From Janibacter terrae NBRC 107853 (lineage in GTDB: Bacteria; Actinomycetota; Actinomycetes; Actinomycetales; Dermatophilaceae): a DNA stretch of 64,000 nucleotides. Where the stretch lies: NCBI RefSeq assembly GCF_001591405.1, contig NZ_BCUV01000007.1:186001-250000 (forward strand). The letters are read 5' to 3'. The notes beneath the pieces are model-generated. The model saw nothing but the letters and a program-made list of their open reading frames with translations, ran no database searches and was not told the origin of the DNA. Made by a program: the position numbers and the translations under genes. This document shows, piece by piece, positions 16,650 to 25,754 of the stretch (its first letter is position 1; each line of letters opens with the position of its first letter).

Positions 16650-17903
16650 TCAGGCGGTGGGCTGCGCCTCGCGTGCCTTGGCCCGCTCGAGCGCGCGGGT
16701 GCGGTCCTCCTCCGACTGCCGGGCGAGGTCCGCTGCCCGCTCCTCGTCGCGGGTGAGGCAGTCCCCCGACTCCGGGTCGAAGACGTGCATGAGGGCCGGG
16801 TCGAAGACGAAGTGCCCGTCGTCGCCCTCACGCACCCGCGAGCGCGGGTCGAGGTTGATGACCATCTGGGTGCGCATGCCCTCGCCGTCGAGCTCCTTGT
16901 CCAGCTCGTCGAGCTTGGCCTTGACGTCACCCTCGACCGAGAAGGGCACGTAGGCGTACTGCTCGTTGCCCAGCCACTCCGTCTGGTCGACGGGCGCATC
17001 GAAGTGCACGCCCTGGCTCGGGACGTCGCCCAGGTCGGAGTCCTTGATGTGCTCGGGTCGGATGCCGACGATGAGCAGGCCCGTGCCGCCGGCCCGCTCG
17101 CGCACGGCCGCCGGCAACGGCACCCGGCAGAAGGGCAGGACGAGCTCGTCGCCCTCGATCTCCGCGGGCAGGAAGTTCATCGGCGGGGTGCCGATGAAGC
17201 CCGCGACGAAGAGGTTGACCGGCTGGTCGTAGAGCTCGCGAGGGCTGGCGCACTGCTGCAGGACGCCCTTCTTGAGCACGGCGACCCGGTCACCGAGGGT
17301 CAGGGCCTCGGTCTGGTCGTGGGTGACGTAGATCGTCGTGACACCGAGACGCCGCTGCATGCGTGCGATCTCGGTGCGCATCTGCCCGCGCAGCTTGGCG
17401 TCGAGGTTGGACAGCGGCTCGTCGAAGAGGAAGCCGTCCGCGTCACGCACGATCGCCCGCCCCATCGCGACTCGTTGCCGCTGGCCGCCGGAGAGGTTCG
17501 CCGGCTTGCGCTCGAGGTGCTCGTCGAGCTCGAGCATGGCGCTCGCGGCGGTGACCTTCTGCCGGACCTCCTCCTCGCTGTGCGCCCCCTTCGCCAGACG
17601 AAGGGGGAAGGCGATGTTCTCGAACACGCTCAGGTGCGGGTAGAGCGCGTAGTTCTGGAAGACCATCGACAGGTTGCGGTCCTTCGGGGACTTGTCGTTG
17701 ACCCGCTCGCCGTCGATGAGCAGGTCGCCGCTCGTGATGTCCTCGAGCCCGACGACCATGCGCAGCAGCGTCGACTTCCCGCACCCGGACGGGCCGACGA
17801 AGATCATGAACTCGCCGTCCTTGATGTCCAGGCTCACGTCGTTGACCGCCGGGAAGCCGTCGCCGTACTTCTTGACGAGGTTGTTGAGGGTGATCTCAGC
17901 CAT
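16650..17903 (-). CDS. sugC: ABC sugar importer ATPase, SugC/MsmK/UgpC type
   Basis: The 417-residue ATPase powers the adjacent SugA/SugB-like permeases. It has Walker A GPSGCGKST (37-45), the Q-loop FQNYALYPHLSVFENIAFPL, the signature LSGGQRQRVAMGRA, Walker B FLFDEPLSNLD and the THDQTEA switch. A C-terminal TOBE/MalK-type regulatory domain includes VGIRPEH. The last 40 or so residues form an extra charged helical tail that makes the protein longer than usual. Within the gene, 17585-17607 contains a CCCCCTTCG/CGAAGGGGG hairpin. It is the last gene of a minus-strand operon after sugB. Confidence 0.85.
   Translation of the reverse strand: MAEITLNNLVKKYGDGFPAVNDVSLDIKDGEFMIFVGPSGCGKSTLLRMVVGLEDITSGDLLIDGERVNDKSPKDRNLSMVFQNYALYPHLSVFENIAFPLRLAKGAHSEEEVRQKVTAASAMLELDEHLERKPANLSGGQRQRVAMGRAIVRDADGFLFDEPLSNLDAKLRGQMRTEIARMQRRLGVTTIYVTHDQTEALTLGDRVAVLKKGVLQQCASPRELYDQPVNLFVAGFIGTPPMNFLPAEIEGDELVLPFCRVPLPAAVRERAGGTGLLIVGIRPEHIKDSDLGDVPSQGVHFDAPVDQTEWLGNEQYAYVPFSVEGDVKAKLDELDKELDGEGMRTQMVINLDPRSRVREGDDGHFVFDPALMHVFDPESGDCLTRDEERAADLARQSEEDRTRALERAKAREAQPTA
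17585..17607. repeat. intragenic inverted CGAAGGGGG pair in sugC
   Basis: CCCCCTTCG (17585-17593), five bases, then CGAAGGGGG (17599-17607) form a perfect 9-bp stem inside the sugC coding sequence. It encodes part of a loop (PLRLAKGA) just after the Q-loop region. The structure matches the intergenic terminators of this genome but lies where termination would truncate the ATPase message. Confidence 0.8.
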
Positions 17904-17933
17904 GGGATTCTCTCCAGTTCTTGAAGGCGGGGG

Positions 17934-18791
17934 TCAGCCCTTGACGGCGCCCGAGGTCAGGCCGGCGACGATCCGGCGCTGGAAGATCAGCACGAGGATG
18001 ACGACGGGGATGGTGACGACGACGGAGGCCGCCATGATGGCGCCCGTCGGCTGCTCGAACTGGCTGGCCCCGGTGAAGAAGGCCAGCGCGGCGGGGACCG
18101 TGCGGGCCTGGTCGGAGGTCAGCGAGATCGCGAAGACGAAGTCGTTCCACGCGGTGAAGAAGGTGATGATCGCCGTGGTGAAGACGCCGGGTGCGGCGAG
18201 CGGGATGATCACCTTGCGGAAGGCCTGCCAGCTGCTCGCGCCGTCGACCTGGGCGGCCTGCTCCATCTCCCACGGGATCTGCGTGAAGAAGGCCGACATC
18301 GTCCAGATCGACAGCGGCAGGGTGAGTGCGAGGTAGGGGATGATCAGGCCCGGGATCGTGTCGAAGAGCCCGACCCGCCGCCACACGTCGAACAGGGGCG
18401 TGACCATCGCGACGACGGGGAAGAAGCTGACCGCGAGCGCGGTCGTGAGGATCATCTTCTTGCCCTTGAACTCCAGCCGCGAGATCGCGTACGCGCAGAA
18501 CATCGCGAGCACGACCGAGATGAGGGTCGCGAGCAGGCAGACGATGAGCGAGTTGCGCAACGCCGGCATGAAGAGGTCGCTCGCTCCCCCGGTGAAGATC
18601 AGCCGGTAGTTGTCGAGCGTCGGGTCCTTCGGCCAGAAGTTGCCGAGATAGCTCGACTCCGGGTCCGCGAGGGTGTCGGCACTCTTGAGCGAGAGCGAGA
18701 GCATCCACAGCAGCGGCAGCGCGGTCCAGATCATGATCGGCACGGCGAGGGCGGTCCACAGTCCCGACCCCTTGATCGGCTCCTTGGCCAT
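17934..18791 (-). CDS. sugB: ABC sugar importer permease, SugB/MalG type
   Basis: The 285-residue inner-membrane protein has six hydrophobic segments. The cytoplasmic EAA loop, AAQVDGASSWQAFRKVIIPL, contacts the ATPase coupling helix, and the C-terminus is short, as in MalG-type subunits. It pairs with the MalF-type permease encoded 1 base upstream, and sugC follows 30 bases downstream. The start ATG at 18791 gives the typical short N-terminus before the first helix. Confidence 0.85.
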   Translation of the reverse strand: MAKEPIKGSGLWTALAVPIMIWTALPLLWMLSLSLKSADTLADPESSYLGNFWPKDPTLDNYRLIFTGGASDLFMPALRNSLIVCLLATLISVVLAMFCAYAISRLEFKGKKMILTTALAVSFFPVVAMVTPLFDVWRRVGLFDTIPGLIIPYLALTLPLSIWTMSAFFTQIPWEMEQAAQVDGASSWQAFRKVIIPLAAPGVFTTAIITFFTAWNDFVFAISLTSDQARTVPAALAFFTGASQFEQPTGAIMAASVVVTIPVVILVLIFQRRIVAGLTSGAVKG

Positions 18792-18792
18792 G

Positions 18793-19737
18793 TCAGTTCC
18801 TCCCCTGGGTCAGGTCGACCTTGAAGCCGCGGACGAAGAGCGCCGCGATGGCGAGCACGCAGAGGAAGAGGATCACCGACAGCGCCGACCCGAGGCCGAT
18901 CTCCGTCCGGTCGATCGTCTGCCGGTAGATCAGGCCGGAGAGGGAGTTCGTCCCGTTGGCGCCTCCGGTCATGATGAAGATGTTGTCGAAGATGCGGAAG
19001 GCGTCGAGGGTGCGGAAGAGCACCGCCACCATGATCGCCGGCTTCATGTTCGGCAGGATCACCTTGACCAGCACCTGCAGCCACGAGGCGCCGTCGACCT
19101 TGGCCGCCTCCTCCATCGAGGTGTCGACCTGGGCGAGGCCAGCCAGGAGCAGCAGCGACATGAACGGCGTGGTCTTCCAGATCTCCGAGAGGCAGATGAC
19201 GAAGATCGAGGGCCAGAAGCTGCCGAACCAGTCGTAGTTCTCGCTGACGCCCGGGACCCAGCTCGTCCACCTGTTCACGAAGCCCGTGTCGGTGCGGTAC
19301 ATGAAGAGCCAGGTGAAGCCGGAGACCACCGTGATGATCGAGTACGGGATGAGCACGATGGTCCGCAGGGTGCGCCGCGGGAGCACGATCCGGTGCATCA
19401 CCAGGGCGATGATGAAGCCGAGGATCAGCTCGACGACGACGGTGATGACGGTGATGAGTACCGTCGCCCACATCGCGCTCCAGAAGACGGAGTCGCTGAA
19501 GGAGACGATGTAGTTGTTGAGCCCGACGAACTCGCGGTTCGCGGGGTCGGTGAGCCGGTAGGCGAAGAAGCTGTTCCACACGGCCTGCAGGATCGGGTAG
19601 GCCGTGACGAGCAGCATGACGACGAAGGCCGGCATGGCGAGCTTCCAGCCCAGTCGCTCCTCGGCCCGGGAGCGGTCGGACAGGCGGGGCTTGGCCCTCC
19701 TCGTCACCTCCGGCGACGGGTCGGTCACGGTACTCAC
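18793..19737 (-). CDS. sugA: ABC sugar importer permease, SugA/MalF type
   Basis: The 314-residue permease has a charged cytosolic N-terminus, six membrane segments and an EAA loop, MEEAAKVDGASWLQVLVKVI. Its GTG start overlaps the stop of the binding-protein gene (GTGA), and sugB begins 1 base after its stop. The order lipoprotein-MalF-MalG-ATPase is the lpqY-sugA-sugB-sugC order of the mycobacterial trehalose importer. Confidence 0.85.
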   Translation of the reverse strand: MSTVTDPSPEVTRRAKPRLSDRSRAEERLGWKLAMPAFVVMLLVTAYPILQAVWNSFFAYRLTDPANREFVGLNNYIVSFSDSVFWSAMWATVLITVITVVVELILGFIIALVMHRIVLPRRTLRTIVLIPYSIITVVSGFTWLFMYRTDTGFVNRWTSWVPGVSENYDWFGSFWPSIFVICLSEIWKTTPFMSLLLLAGLAQVDTSMEEAAKVDGASWLQVLVKVILPNMKPAIMVAVLFRTLDAFRIFDNIFIMTGGANGTNSLSGLIYRQTIDRTEIGLGSALSVILFLCVLAIAALFVRGFKVDLTQGRN

Positions 19738-21041
19738 AGCAACGCATCTCCCTTCAGCACGTCCTGGAGCAAGGTGGTCGTCTGCTGCGGCGTGCTCCCC
19801 GGGTCGACCGACCCCGGTGGGCTGTACTCACGCTGGATCCCGCTGGAGACATCGCCGTAGTACTGCGTCAGCGGACGCGGTCCGCTGGAGTCGAGGGACT
19901 GGCGGATCAGGGCCGCCATGGGGAAGGCCTTCTTCACCTCCGGGTCGTCGTAGACCGCCTTGCGGGCGGCCGGGTTGCCGGTGCCGACCATGTACTTCTT
20001 CTGGCTCTCCTCGGAGGTCAGGCACTCGACGGCGTCCCACGCCTGCTCCTGCTTCTCCGAGGAGGAGGCGACGGCCATCTCGATGCCGCCGAGCGGGGGC
20101 TTGGACTTGGTGCCCTCGACCGTCTGCGGGTAGCGCGCCCAGGCGAGGTCCTTCATCCAGTCGACCTTCGCGCCCGAGAGCGCGGCGTAGACGTAGGGCC
20201 AGTTGACCATGAAACCGGCCTGCTCGTTCTGGAACATGTCCAGCGTCGTCGTCTCGTTGGTCGAGCTGAGGGCCGGTCCACCGACGCCCTCGGAGGAGAC
20301 GGAGCGGATGATCTCCGCGGCCTTCTTGCCCCCCTCGGACTCGAGGCCGAACTTCAGCTGGCCGCCGTCGGCACCGGGGTTCTCGACGATGTGGTCACCG
20401 CCGCCCTCGACGAGCGCGTTGATCCACACCATGTAGCCCTCGTAGCGCGAGGCCTGCACACCGATCTCGCTGTCGGTCTCCTTGGCAGCCTTGATCACCT
20501 GGTCCCAGGTGACCGGCTTGGTCATGTCGAGTCCGGCCTTCTTGGCGACCGACTTGCGGTACCAGAGGAGCTGGGTGTTGGCCCAGAAGGGAGCGGCGTA
20601 CAGCTCGTCCTTCCACGTCGCGTTGGTGACGGAGGGGTCCACCGCGTCGCCGGTGAACTCCTCCTTCTTGTCCTGCGGCACCGGCGCGAGGAAGCCGGCC
20701 TCGGCGAACTCGGCGACGAAGACCGGGTCGATCGACATGAGGTCGACGCCCTTGTCCTGCGAGGCGAGGCGCCGCAGGAGCTGCTGGCGCTGGTCGCTCG
20801 CGCTGTTGGGCAGGAGCTGGACGCCGATCGTGTAGGCGCCGTCGGAGGCGTCCGAGCACTCCTTGGCCAGCTGGGCCTGGCCGCCACCGGCGGGGTCGGA
20901 ACCACCACCATCGGGATTGATGTACCAGGTGAGATGGGCGGTACCCCCGCCACTGCTGTCGTCGCCGCACGCGGCCAGCCCGAGGCTGGCGGCGGTGGCC
21001 GCGGCCGCCATGAAGGCGATCCGACGCCGTCGTCGTGTCAC
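19734..21041 (-). CDS. lpqY: LpqY-like lipoprotein, sugar-binding component
   Basis: The 435-residue protein has an Arg-rich start, a hydrophobic segment and the lipobox LAAC, so it is a lipid-anchored extracytoplasmic binding protein. The mature region reads DQRQQLLRRLASQDKGVDL followed by D-P-V-F-V-A-E-F-A-E-A-G-F. This closely resembles the corresponding stretch of mycobacterial LpqY, the trehalose receptor. W-Y and P-F-W-A-N-T-Q-L-L-W-Y-R segments are typical of family 1 solute-binding proteins. The GTG at 21041 (7 bases after AGGAG) is preferred; the GTG at 21044 is also possible. Trehalose is the likely ligand, but other disaccharides cannot be excluded. Confidence 0.72.
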   Translation of the reverse strand: MTRRRRRIAFMAAAATAASLGLAACGDDSSGGGTAHLTWYINPDGGGSDPAGGGQAQLAKECSDASDGAYTIGVQLLPNSASDQRQQLLRRLASQDKGVDLMSIDPVFVAEFAEAGFLAPVPQDKKEEFTGDAVDPSVTNATWKDELYAAPFWANTQLLWYRKSVAKKAGLDMTKPVTWDQVIKAAKETDSEIGVQASRYEGYMVWINALVEGGGDHIVENPGADGGQLKFGLESEGGKKAAEIIRSVSSEGVGGPALSSTNETTTLDMFQNEQAGFMVNWPYVYAALSGAKVDWMKDLAWARYPQTVEGTKSKPPLGGIEMAVASSSEKQEQAWDAVECLTSEESQKKYMVGTGNPAARKAVYDDPEVKKAFPMAALIRQSLDSSGPRPLTQYYGDVSSGIQREYSPPGSVDPGSTPQQTTTLLQDVLKGDALL

Positions 21042-21067
21042 CACGTCACTCCTCTCGTCCCGGGCGC

Positions 21068-21105
21068 GACAAGGACACACGACGTCGCCTCCCTGCGCCC
21101 TTGTC
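21068..21105. promoter_or_regulatory. inverted repeat upstream of the lpqY-like gene
   Basis: GACAAGG (21068-21074) and CCTTGTC (21099-21105) form a 7-bp inverted repeat, with a GACGTC palindrome between them. It lies about 30 bases upstream of the lpqY-like start codon in the gap that also serves the divergent carbonic anhydrase gene. It may be a regulator site for the importer operon. No LacI-type consensus is evident. Confidence 0.3.
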
Positions 21106-21204
21106 TACACCCCGGACGTGGTCCGCACCACGTTCCCGCGGCCACGATCTCGGGTCGCGACGTGTTTGTGATGACAGGGGTCAAGTGGGGTCCGGCGCCG
21201 GGTC

Positions 21205-21210
21205 TAGTGT
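21205..21210 (+). promoter_or_regulatory. -10 box (TAGTGT) of the carbonic anhydrase gene
   Basis: TAGTGT lies 26 bases upstream of the ATG at 21237, leaving room for a short leader with the AAAGGA ribosome-binding site. No good -35 is visible. Confidence 0.4.
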
Positions 21211-21236
21211 GCAAGGACCACGTCGAAAGGAACCCA

Positions 21237-21752
21237 ATGCCCGCAACCCCGTCCGCCCCTGAGGACTTCGCCGACCTGATGGCGGCCAACCAGACCTTCT
21301 CCGAGAGCTTCGCGCTGAGCGGCTTCGACGGGATCGCCCATGCGGGCGTCGCGATCGTCACCTGCATGGACAGCCGGATCGACCCGCTCGGCATGCTCGG
21401 CCTCGCCCCGGGCGACGCCAAGATCTTCCGCAACCCCGGCGGTCGCGTCACCTCTGCCGCGCTCGAGGCCCTCGTCCTCGGCGTGCACCTGCTCAAGGTC
21501 GAGCGCATCCTCGTCATCCCGCACACCCGGTGCGCCATGGGCAGCGCCACGGAGGACGAGTTCCGGGCCAAGGTCGGCGCCTCCGCCGGCCAGGACGCCT
21601 CGTGGCAGGGCTTCCACGTCGTCCACGACCAGCTCGACGCCCTGCGCCAGGATGTCGCCGCCGTGCGCACGCACCCGCTCATCGCCGGGCGCGCCAAGGT
21701 CGGCGGCTTCGTCTACGACGTCGACACCGGCCTGCTCGCCCAGCACTTCTGA
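21237..21752 (+). CDS. beta-class carbonic anhydrase
   Basis: The 171-residue zinc enzyme interconverts CO2 and bicarbonate. Zinc ligands are C43 (TCMDSRID), H96 and C99 (PHTRCAM), and the D45/R47 dyad that gates the active site is present. The compact length and motif spacing match the short actinobacterial beta-CA subgroup represented by M. tuberculosis Rv1284. AAAGGA precedes the ATG by about 5 bases. It converges with glmM, and a terminator hairpin lies between the two. Confidence 0.9.
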   Translation: MPATPSAPEDFADLMAANQTFSESFALSGFDGIAHAGVAIVTCMDSRIDPLGMLGLAPGDAKIFRNPGGRVTSAALEALVLGVHLLKVERILVIPHTRCAMGSATEDEFRAKVGASAGQDASWQGFHVVHDQLDALRQDVAAVRTHPLIAGRAKVGGFVYDVDTGLLAQHF

Positions 21753-21761
21753 GTCGGACCC

Positions 21762-21803
21762 GCCCGTGGCGACAGGGGTCGCACGTCCCCTGTCACCACG
21801 GGC
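21762..21803. terminator. bidirectional terminator, carbonic anhydrase / glmM
   Basis: Arms 21762-21778 and 21787-21803 pair over 17 positions (GCCCGTGG and GACAGGGG blocks) with one C/A mismatch and an 8-base loop. It lies between converging gene ends, 10 bases after the carbonic anhydrase stop. Confidence 0.65.
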
Positions 21804-21822
21804 AGCATCGTCTGAGCGGCGG

Positions 21823-23172
21823 TCAGAGCGCCAGGCGCTCCCTGACGACGCCGGAGAGCCGTTCGGCGGTGGCGAGGGCCCGCTCGTGGGTCGCGGCCTC
21901 GACCATGACCCGCACGACCGGCTCGGTGCCGGACTTGCGCAGCAGGACGCGGCCCTCTTCGGCGAGCGAGGTCTCCTCCTCGACGACGGCGGCGCGCACC
22001 CCTTCGTCCCCGTCGACGCGGTGCTTGTCGACGCCCTTGACGTTGATGAGGACCTGGGGCATGCGGGTCATCGCAGCGGCGAGCTCGGACATCGGCCGCC
22101 CGGTGGCGGCGACCCGGGCGGCGAGCATGAGGCCGGTGAGGACGCCGTCGCCGGTGGTGGCGTGCTCGAGCATGATGACGTGGCCGGACTGCTCGCCACC
22201 GAGCGAGTAGCCGCCCCTGCGCATCTCCTCGAGGACGTAGCGGTCGCCGACGCCTGCCTGGACGACGGTGATGCCGGCCCGCTCCATGGCCCGGATGAGC
22301 CCGAGGTTGCTCATGACCGTCGCGACGAGGGTGTCGTCGACGAGCTGCCCGCGCTCCTTGAGGTCGATCGCGAGGATCGCCATGATCTGGTCGCCGTCGA
22401 TCGGCTCGCCGGCGGCGTCGACCGCGAGGCAGCGGTCGGCGTCGCCGTCGTGGGCGATGCCCAGGTCGGCGCCGTGGCGCAGGACCGCCTCCTGCAGCGG
22501 CTCGAGGTGGGTGGAGCCGACCCCGTCGTTGATGTTGAGCCCGTCGGGGTGGGCGCCGATGACGTGCACGGTGGCCCCGGCGAGGCGGAAGACCTCCGGC
22601 GAGACCTCGCTCGCGGCGCCGTGGGCGGTGTCGAGGACGATCGTCAACCCGTCGAGGCGCTGCGGCACGGCCTGGAGCAGGTGGCGCACGTAGCGGGTGC
22701 CCCCGTCCTCCATGCGGGTCACGCGGCCCACGTCGACACCGGTCGGACGCTCCGGCTCCTCGCCCATCGCGGCCTCGATGGCGTCCTCGACGGCGTCGGG
22801 CAGCTTGTGCCCACCGAGGGCGAAGAACTTGATCCCGTTGTCCGGCATGGCGTTGTGCGAGGCGGAGAGCATGACGCCGAAGTCGGCGCGCGTGTCGGCC
22901 GTCAGGTAGGCGACGGTCGGGGTGGGGACCACGCCCGCGTCGAGGACGTCGACGCCGCTGCTCGCGAGGCCCGCGATGACCGCCGCGGAGAGGAACTCAC
23001 CCGAGGCCCGTGGGTCCCGACCCACGACGGCGAGGGGTCGCCGCCCCTCCGTGCCCTCGGGGTCGCGCAGCACGAGTGCCGCCGCCTGGGCCAGTCGCAG
23101 GGCGAGGTCGGCCGTGATGACCTCGCCGTTGGCCAGACCGCGCACACCGTCGGTACCGAAGAGTCGGGACAT
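21823..23172 (-). CDS. glmM: phosphoglucosamine mutase
   Basis: The 449-residue enzyme converts glucosamine-6-phosphate to glucosamine-1-phosphate for peptidoglycan precursor synthesis. It starts with the characteristic [12 protein letters not shown]. The phosphorylated serine loop is [12 protein letters not shown] (S105), the magnesium-binding loop is [13 protein letters not shown], the sugar loop GGEQSGH, and the C-terminal phosphate-binding loop [15 protein letters not shown]. In many actinobacteria glmM follows rplM-rpsI; here the plus-strand ligase gene lies between them. The ATG has a GAGAGG-like sequence somewhat far upstream. Confidence 0.96.
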   Translation of the reverse strand: MSRLFGTDGVRGLANGEVITADLALRLAQAAALVLRDPEGTEGRRPLAVVGRDPRASGEFLSAAVIAGLASSGVDVLDAGVVPTPTVAYLTADTRADFGVMLSASHNAMPDNGIKFFALGGHKLPDAVEDAIEAAMGEEPERPTGVDVGRVTRMEDGGTRYVRHLLQAVPQRLDGLTIVLDTAHGAASEVSPEVFRLAGATVHVIGAHPDGLNINDGVGSTHLEPLQEAVLRHGADLGIAHDGDADRCLAVDAAGEPIDGDQIMAILAIDLKERGQLVDDTLVATVMSNLGLIRAMERAGITVVQAGVGDRYVLEEMRRGGYSLGGEQSGHVIMLEHATTGDGVLTGLMLAARVAATGRPMSELAAAMTRMPQVLINVKGVDKHRVDGDEGVRAAVVEEETSLAEEGRVLLRKSGTEPVVRVMVEAATHERALATAERLSGVVRERLAL

Positions 23173-23290
23173 GGATGGAACTACCTCTCGTGGGGGGACC
23201 GCCGCATGTCGCAGGGGCAGCGGGCCTGATCGACGATACCCGCTGGTTACGCTGGAGGACCGCAGGTCCAGGGTGTCGAGAGAGAGCACG

Positions 23291-24427
23291 ATGATCGAGT
23301 TCACGCCGTCCGACGGCCCCACCCTCGGGGTCGAGTGGGAGATCGCGCTCGTCGACGGCGAGACCTTCGACCTCGTCCCGCTGGCGGACAGCGTCGTCGA
23401 GCCGCTCGCCGCCGAGGACGGCCTCGCGCCCAAGCTGCACCGCGAGCTGCTGACCAACACCGTCGAGATCGTCACGGACAAGTGCCGGACCGTGCCCGAG
23501 GTGGTCGCCGACCTCTCCGCGAGCCTCACCCGGCTGCGCTCGCTCACCGACGACCTGGGTCTGGAGATGCTCTGCGCGGGCACGCACCCCTTCGCTCGGT
23601 GGGAGTCCCAGCAGGTCAGCGAGGGCGCGCGCTACGCGACCCTCATCGACCGCACCCGGTGGTGGGGCCGGCAGATGCTCATCTACGGGGTGCACACGCA
23701 CGTCGGCGTGACCCACCGCGACAAGGTGCTGCCCCTCCTCGGCGGCATGCTCACCTACGCCCCGCACCTGCAGGCGCTCTCCGCGTCGTCGCCGTGGTGG
23801 GGCGGGGTCCCGACCGACTACGCGAGCAACCGGGCCCAGATGTTCCAGCAGCTGCCGACGGCCGGCCTGCCCTTCCAGTTCGACACCTGGGCCGAGTACG
23901 AGCGCTACGTCGACGACCTGCTCGTCACCGGCGTCATCGACGAGATCAAGGAGATCCGGTGGGACCTGCGGCCCTCACCGCGCCTCGGCACCCTCGAGGT
24001 GCGGGTCTGCGACGGTGTCCCGACGATCCACGAGATCGCCGCCATCACGGCCCTCACCCAGTGCCTGATGGTCCACCTCGACGACCGGCTGACCGACGGC
24101 GGCACGATCCCGGTCCTGCCGCCGTGGCACGTCCAGGAGAACAAGTGGCGCGCCGCCCGCTACGGCATGGACGCGATCATCATCCTCGACTCGCGCAACC
24201 GCGAGCGCCTCGTCACCGACGAGCTGCACGACCTGCTCGAGCGCCTCTCCCCCATCGCCCGCCGCCTCGGCTGCGAGGCCGAGCTCGCCGGGGTCGAGGA
24301 CATCATCCGCAGCGGCGCCAGCTACCAGCGCCAGCTCGCCGTGGCCCAGGCGCACGACGGTGACCTCGTCGAGGTGGCGCGCTCGCTCGCGGCCGAGATG
24401 CGGGCCGGGCGGCCGCTGCCCGCCTAG
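23291..24427 (+). CDS. carboxylate-amine ligase, YbdK / glutamate-cysteine ligase type 2
   Basis: The 378-residue product belongs to the GCS2 family that makes gamma-glutamylcysteine-type bonds. It has [13 protein letters not shown] at the N-terminus (metal-binding Glu), [13 protein letters not shown], the [13 protein letters not shown] histidine block and a [16 protein letters not shown] strand. In actinomycetes such proteins act in gamma-glutamylcysteine or ergothioneine synthesis or have unknown substrates; no egtB-D genes are nearby. A TACGCT box (23248-23253) and a GAGAG sequence precede the ATG. It converges with rpsI. Confidence 0.85.
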   Translation: MIEFTPSDGPTLGVEWEIALVDGETFDLVPLADSVVEPLAAEDGLAPKLHRELLTNTVEIVTDKCRTVPEVVADLSASLTRLRSLTDDLGLEMLCAGTHPFARWESQQVSEGARYATLIDRTRWWGRQMLIYGVHTHVGVTHRDKVLPLLGGMLTYAPHLQALSASSPWWGGVPTDYASNRAQMFQQLPTAGLPFQFDTWAEYERYVDDLLVTGVIDEIKEIRWDLRPSPRLGTLEVRVCDGVPTIHEIAAITALTQCLMVHLDDRLTDGGTIPVLPPWHVQENKWRAARYGMDAIIILDSRNRERLVTDELHDLLERLSPIARRLGCEAELAGVEDIIRSGASYQRQLAVAQAHDGDLVEVARSLAAEMRAGRPLPA

Positions 24428-24440
24428 GCCCCGCGCACGG

Positions 24441-24480
24441 CGAAGGGCGCCACCCACCGTGAGGTGAGTGGCGCCCTTCG
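24441..24480. terminator. bidirectional terminator, ligase / rpsI
   Basis: A perfect 13-bp stem, CGAAGGGCGCCAC (24441-24453) with GTGGCGCCCTTCG (24468-24480), lies between the converging ligase and rpsI genes. It is a variant of the CGAAGGGGG-flanked terminators seen elsewhere in the window. Confidence 0.75.
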
Positions 24481-24533
24481 TGGTCTCCGGGTGCGTGCTG
24501 CGCACGCTCCTCGACCAGCGGGTGATCGGTGGA

Positions 24534-25049
24534 TCAGCGCTTGCTGTACTGCGGGGCCTTGCGGGCCTTCTTGAGACCGGCCTTCTTGCGCTCCGGGACG
24601 CGGGCGTCACGGGTGAGGTAGCCGGCCTTCTTCAGCGTGGCGCGGTTGAGCTCGGGGTCGACCCCGTTGAGCGAGCGCGCGACGCCGAGCCGCACGGCAC
24701 CGGCCTGGCCGGAGGGGCCACCGCCGTGGACGCGCACGAGCACGTCGTAGGCGCCGTCGAGCTCGAGCGCGACGAGCGGCTCGTTGACGATCTGCTGGTG
24801 GACCTTGTTCGGGAAGTACTCCTCGAGCGTGCGCCCGTTGACCTTCCACTCGCCGGTGCCCGGGACGATCCGGACGCGGGCGATGGCCTGCTTGCGGCGA
24901 CCGGTGGCCGCGCCGGGAGCGGAGGCCGAGGGACGGCGCACGGGCTCGTCGGAGCCGCCGGCGACGGGGCCCTCGGACTCGGAGGTGTAGGAGCTCAGCT
25001 CGGGCTCGTCGCCCTCGAGCACCTCGGTGTTTTCGGTGGTCTCAGCCAC
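24534..25049 (-). CDS. rpsI: 30S ribosomal protein S9
   Basis: The 171-residue protein has the S9 core from [13 protein letters not shown] (about 48) to the invariant C-terminal RKAPQYSKR tail that reaches toward the P-site tRNA. About 45 residues of acidic, Glu/Ser-rich N-terminal extension precede the core, as in many actinobacteria. It starts at GTG with GAGGA upstream and follows rplM after 30 bases, the standard L13-S9 pair. Confidence 0.97.
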   Translation of the reverse strand: MAETTENTEVLEGDEPELSSYTSESEGPVAGGSDEPVRRPSASAPGAATGRRKQAIARVRIVPGTGEWKVNGRTLEEYFPNKVHQQIVNEPLVALELDGAYDVLVRVHGGGPSGQAGAVRLGVARSLNGVDPELNRATLKKAGYLTRDARVPERKKAGLKKARKAPQYSKR

Positions 25050-25079
25050 GGGTAATCCTCAGTTCCTGATCGGGCGCGC

Positions 25080-25523
25080 TTACTGCGCGACCTGCGAGAT
25101 CGTGTAGGGGGTGGGCTGCTGGGCGGCGTGCGGGTGCTCGGCACCCGCGTAGACCTTGAGCTTGTCCAGCTGCTGGCGGCCGAGGCTGTTGCGCGGGAGC
25201 ATGCCGCGGACGGCCTTCTCCACGGCGCGGGTCGGGTGCTTCTCGAGCATCTCGGTGTAGTTCATCGACGACAGGCCGCCCGGGTGACCGGAGTGGCGGT
25301 AGGCGCGCTTCTGCTCGGCCTTGGCGCCGGTGAGCGCGATCTTGTCGGCGTTGATGATGATGACGAAGTCGCCGGTGTCCACGTGGGGGGCGAAGGTCGT
25401 CTTGTGCTTGCCGCGCAGCAGGATGGCGGCCTGGCTCGCGAGGCGGCCGAGCACGACGTCCGTGGCGTCGATGACGTGCCACTGACGGGTGATCTCACCG
25501 CCCTTGGGGGTGTACGTGCGCAT
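25080..25523 (-). CDS. rplM: 50S ribosomal protein L13
   Basis: The 147-residue protein has the L13 landmarks [27 protein letters not shown], and the [21 protein letters not shown] block, with HPHAAQQP near the end. I chose the ATG at 25523 rather than 25529, because AAGG then lies 7 bases away instead of 1 and the start matches homologues. It heads the rplM-rpsI operon. Confidence 0.96.
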   Translation of the reverse strand: MRTYTPKGGEITRQWHVIDATDVVLGRLASQAAILLRGKHKTTFAPHVDTGDFVIIINADKIALTGAKAEQKRAYRHSGHPGGLSSMNYTEMLEKHPTRAVEKAVRGMLPRNSLGRQQLDKLKVYAGAEHPHAAQQPTPYTISQVAQ

Positions 25524-25726
25524 GTTCATGCCTTCTGCTCGTCCGTCCCCCTCGTGGTTGAGCGAAGGGGAGGCGCCGCTCGTCCCCGCAGGGACGCGGC
25601 GCCGCTTCGATCAATTCTACGGGGGCCGTGCGGCCTGCCGAAATCCGTGCGGACGGCTCACAACCCTTGCAGGACAGGGCTTTTCGCCCCCTTCGACCGC
25701 TGCGTGCAGGATCTGCGCCGGACAAC

Positions 25727-25743
25727 TGCACAATACTTGTGCA
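25727..25743. promoter_or_regulatory. palindromic operator before the ArsR-type gene
   Basis: TGCACAA-tac-TTGTGCA is a perfect 7-bp inverted repeat (25727-25733 with 25737-25743). It ends 11 bases before the GTG of the regulator, in an unusually A+T-rich patch. The position fits autoregulation by the encoded protein. Confidence 0.6.
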
Positions 25744-25754
25744 ATTCTTGGGCG

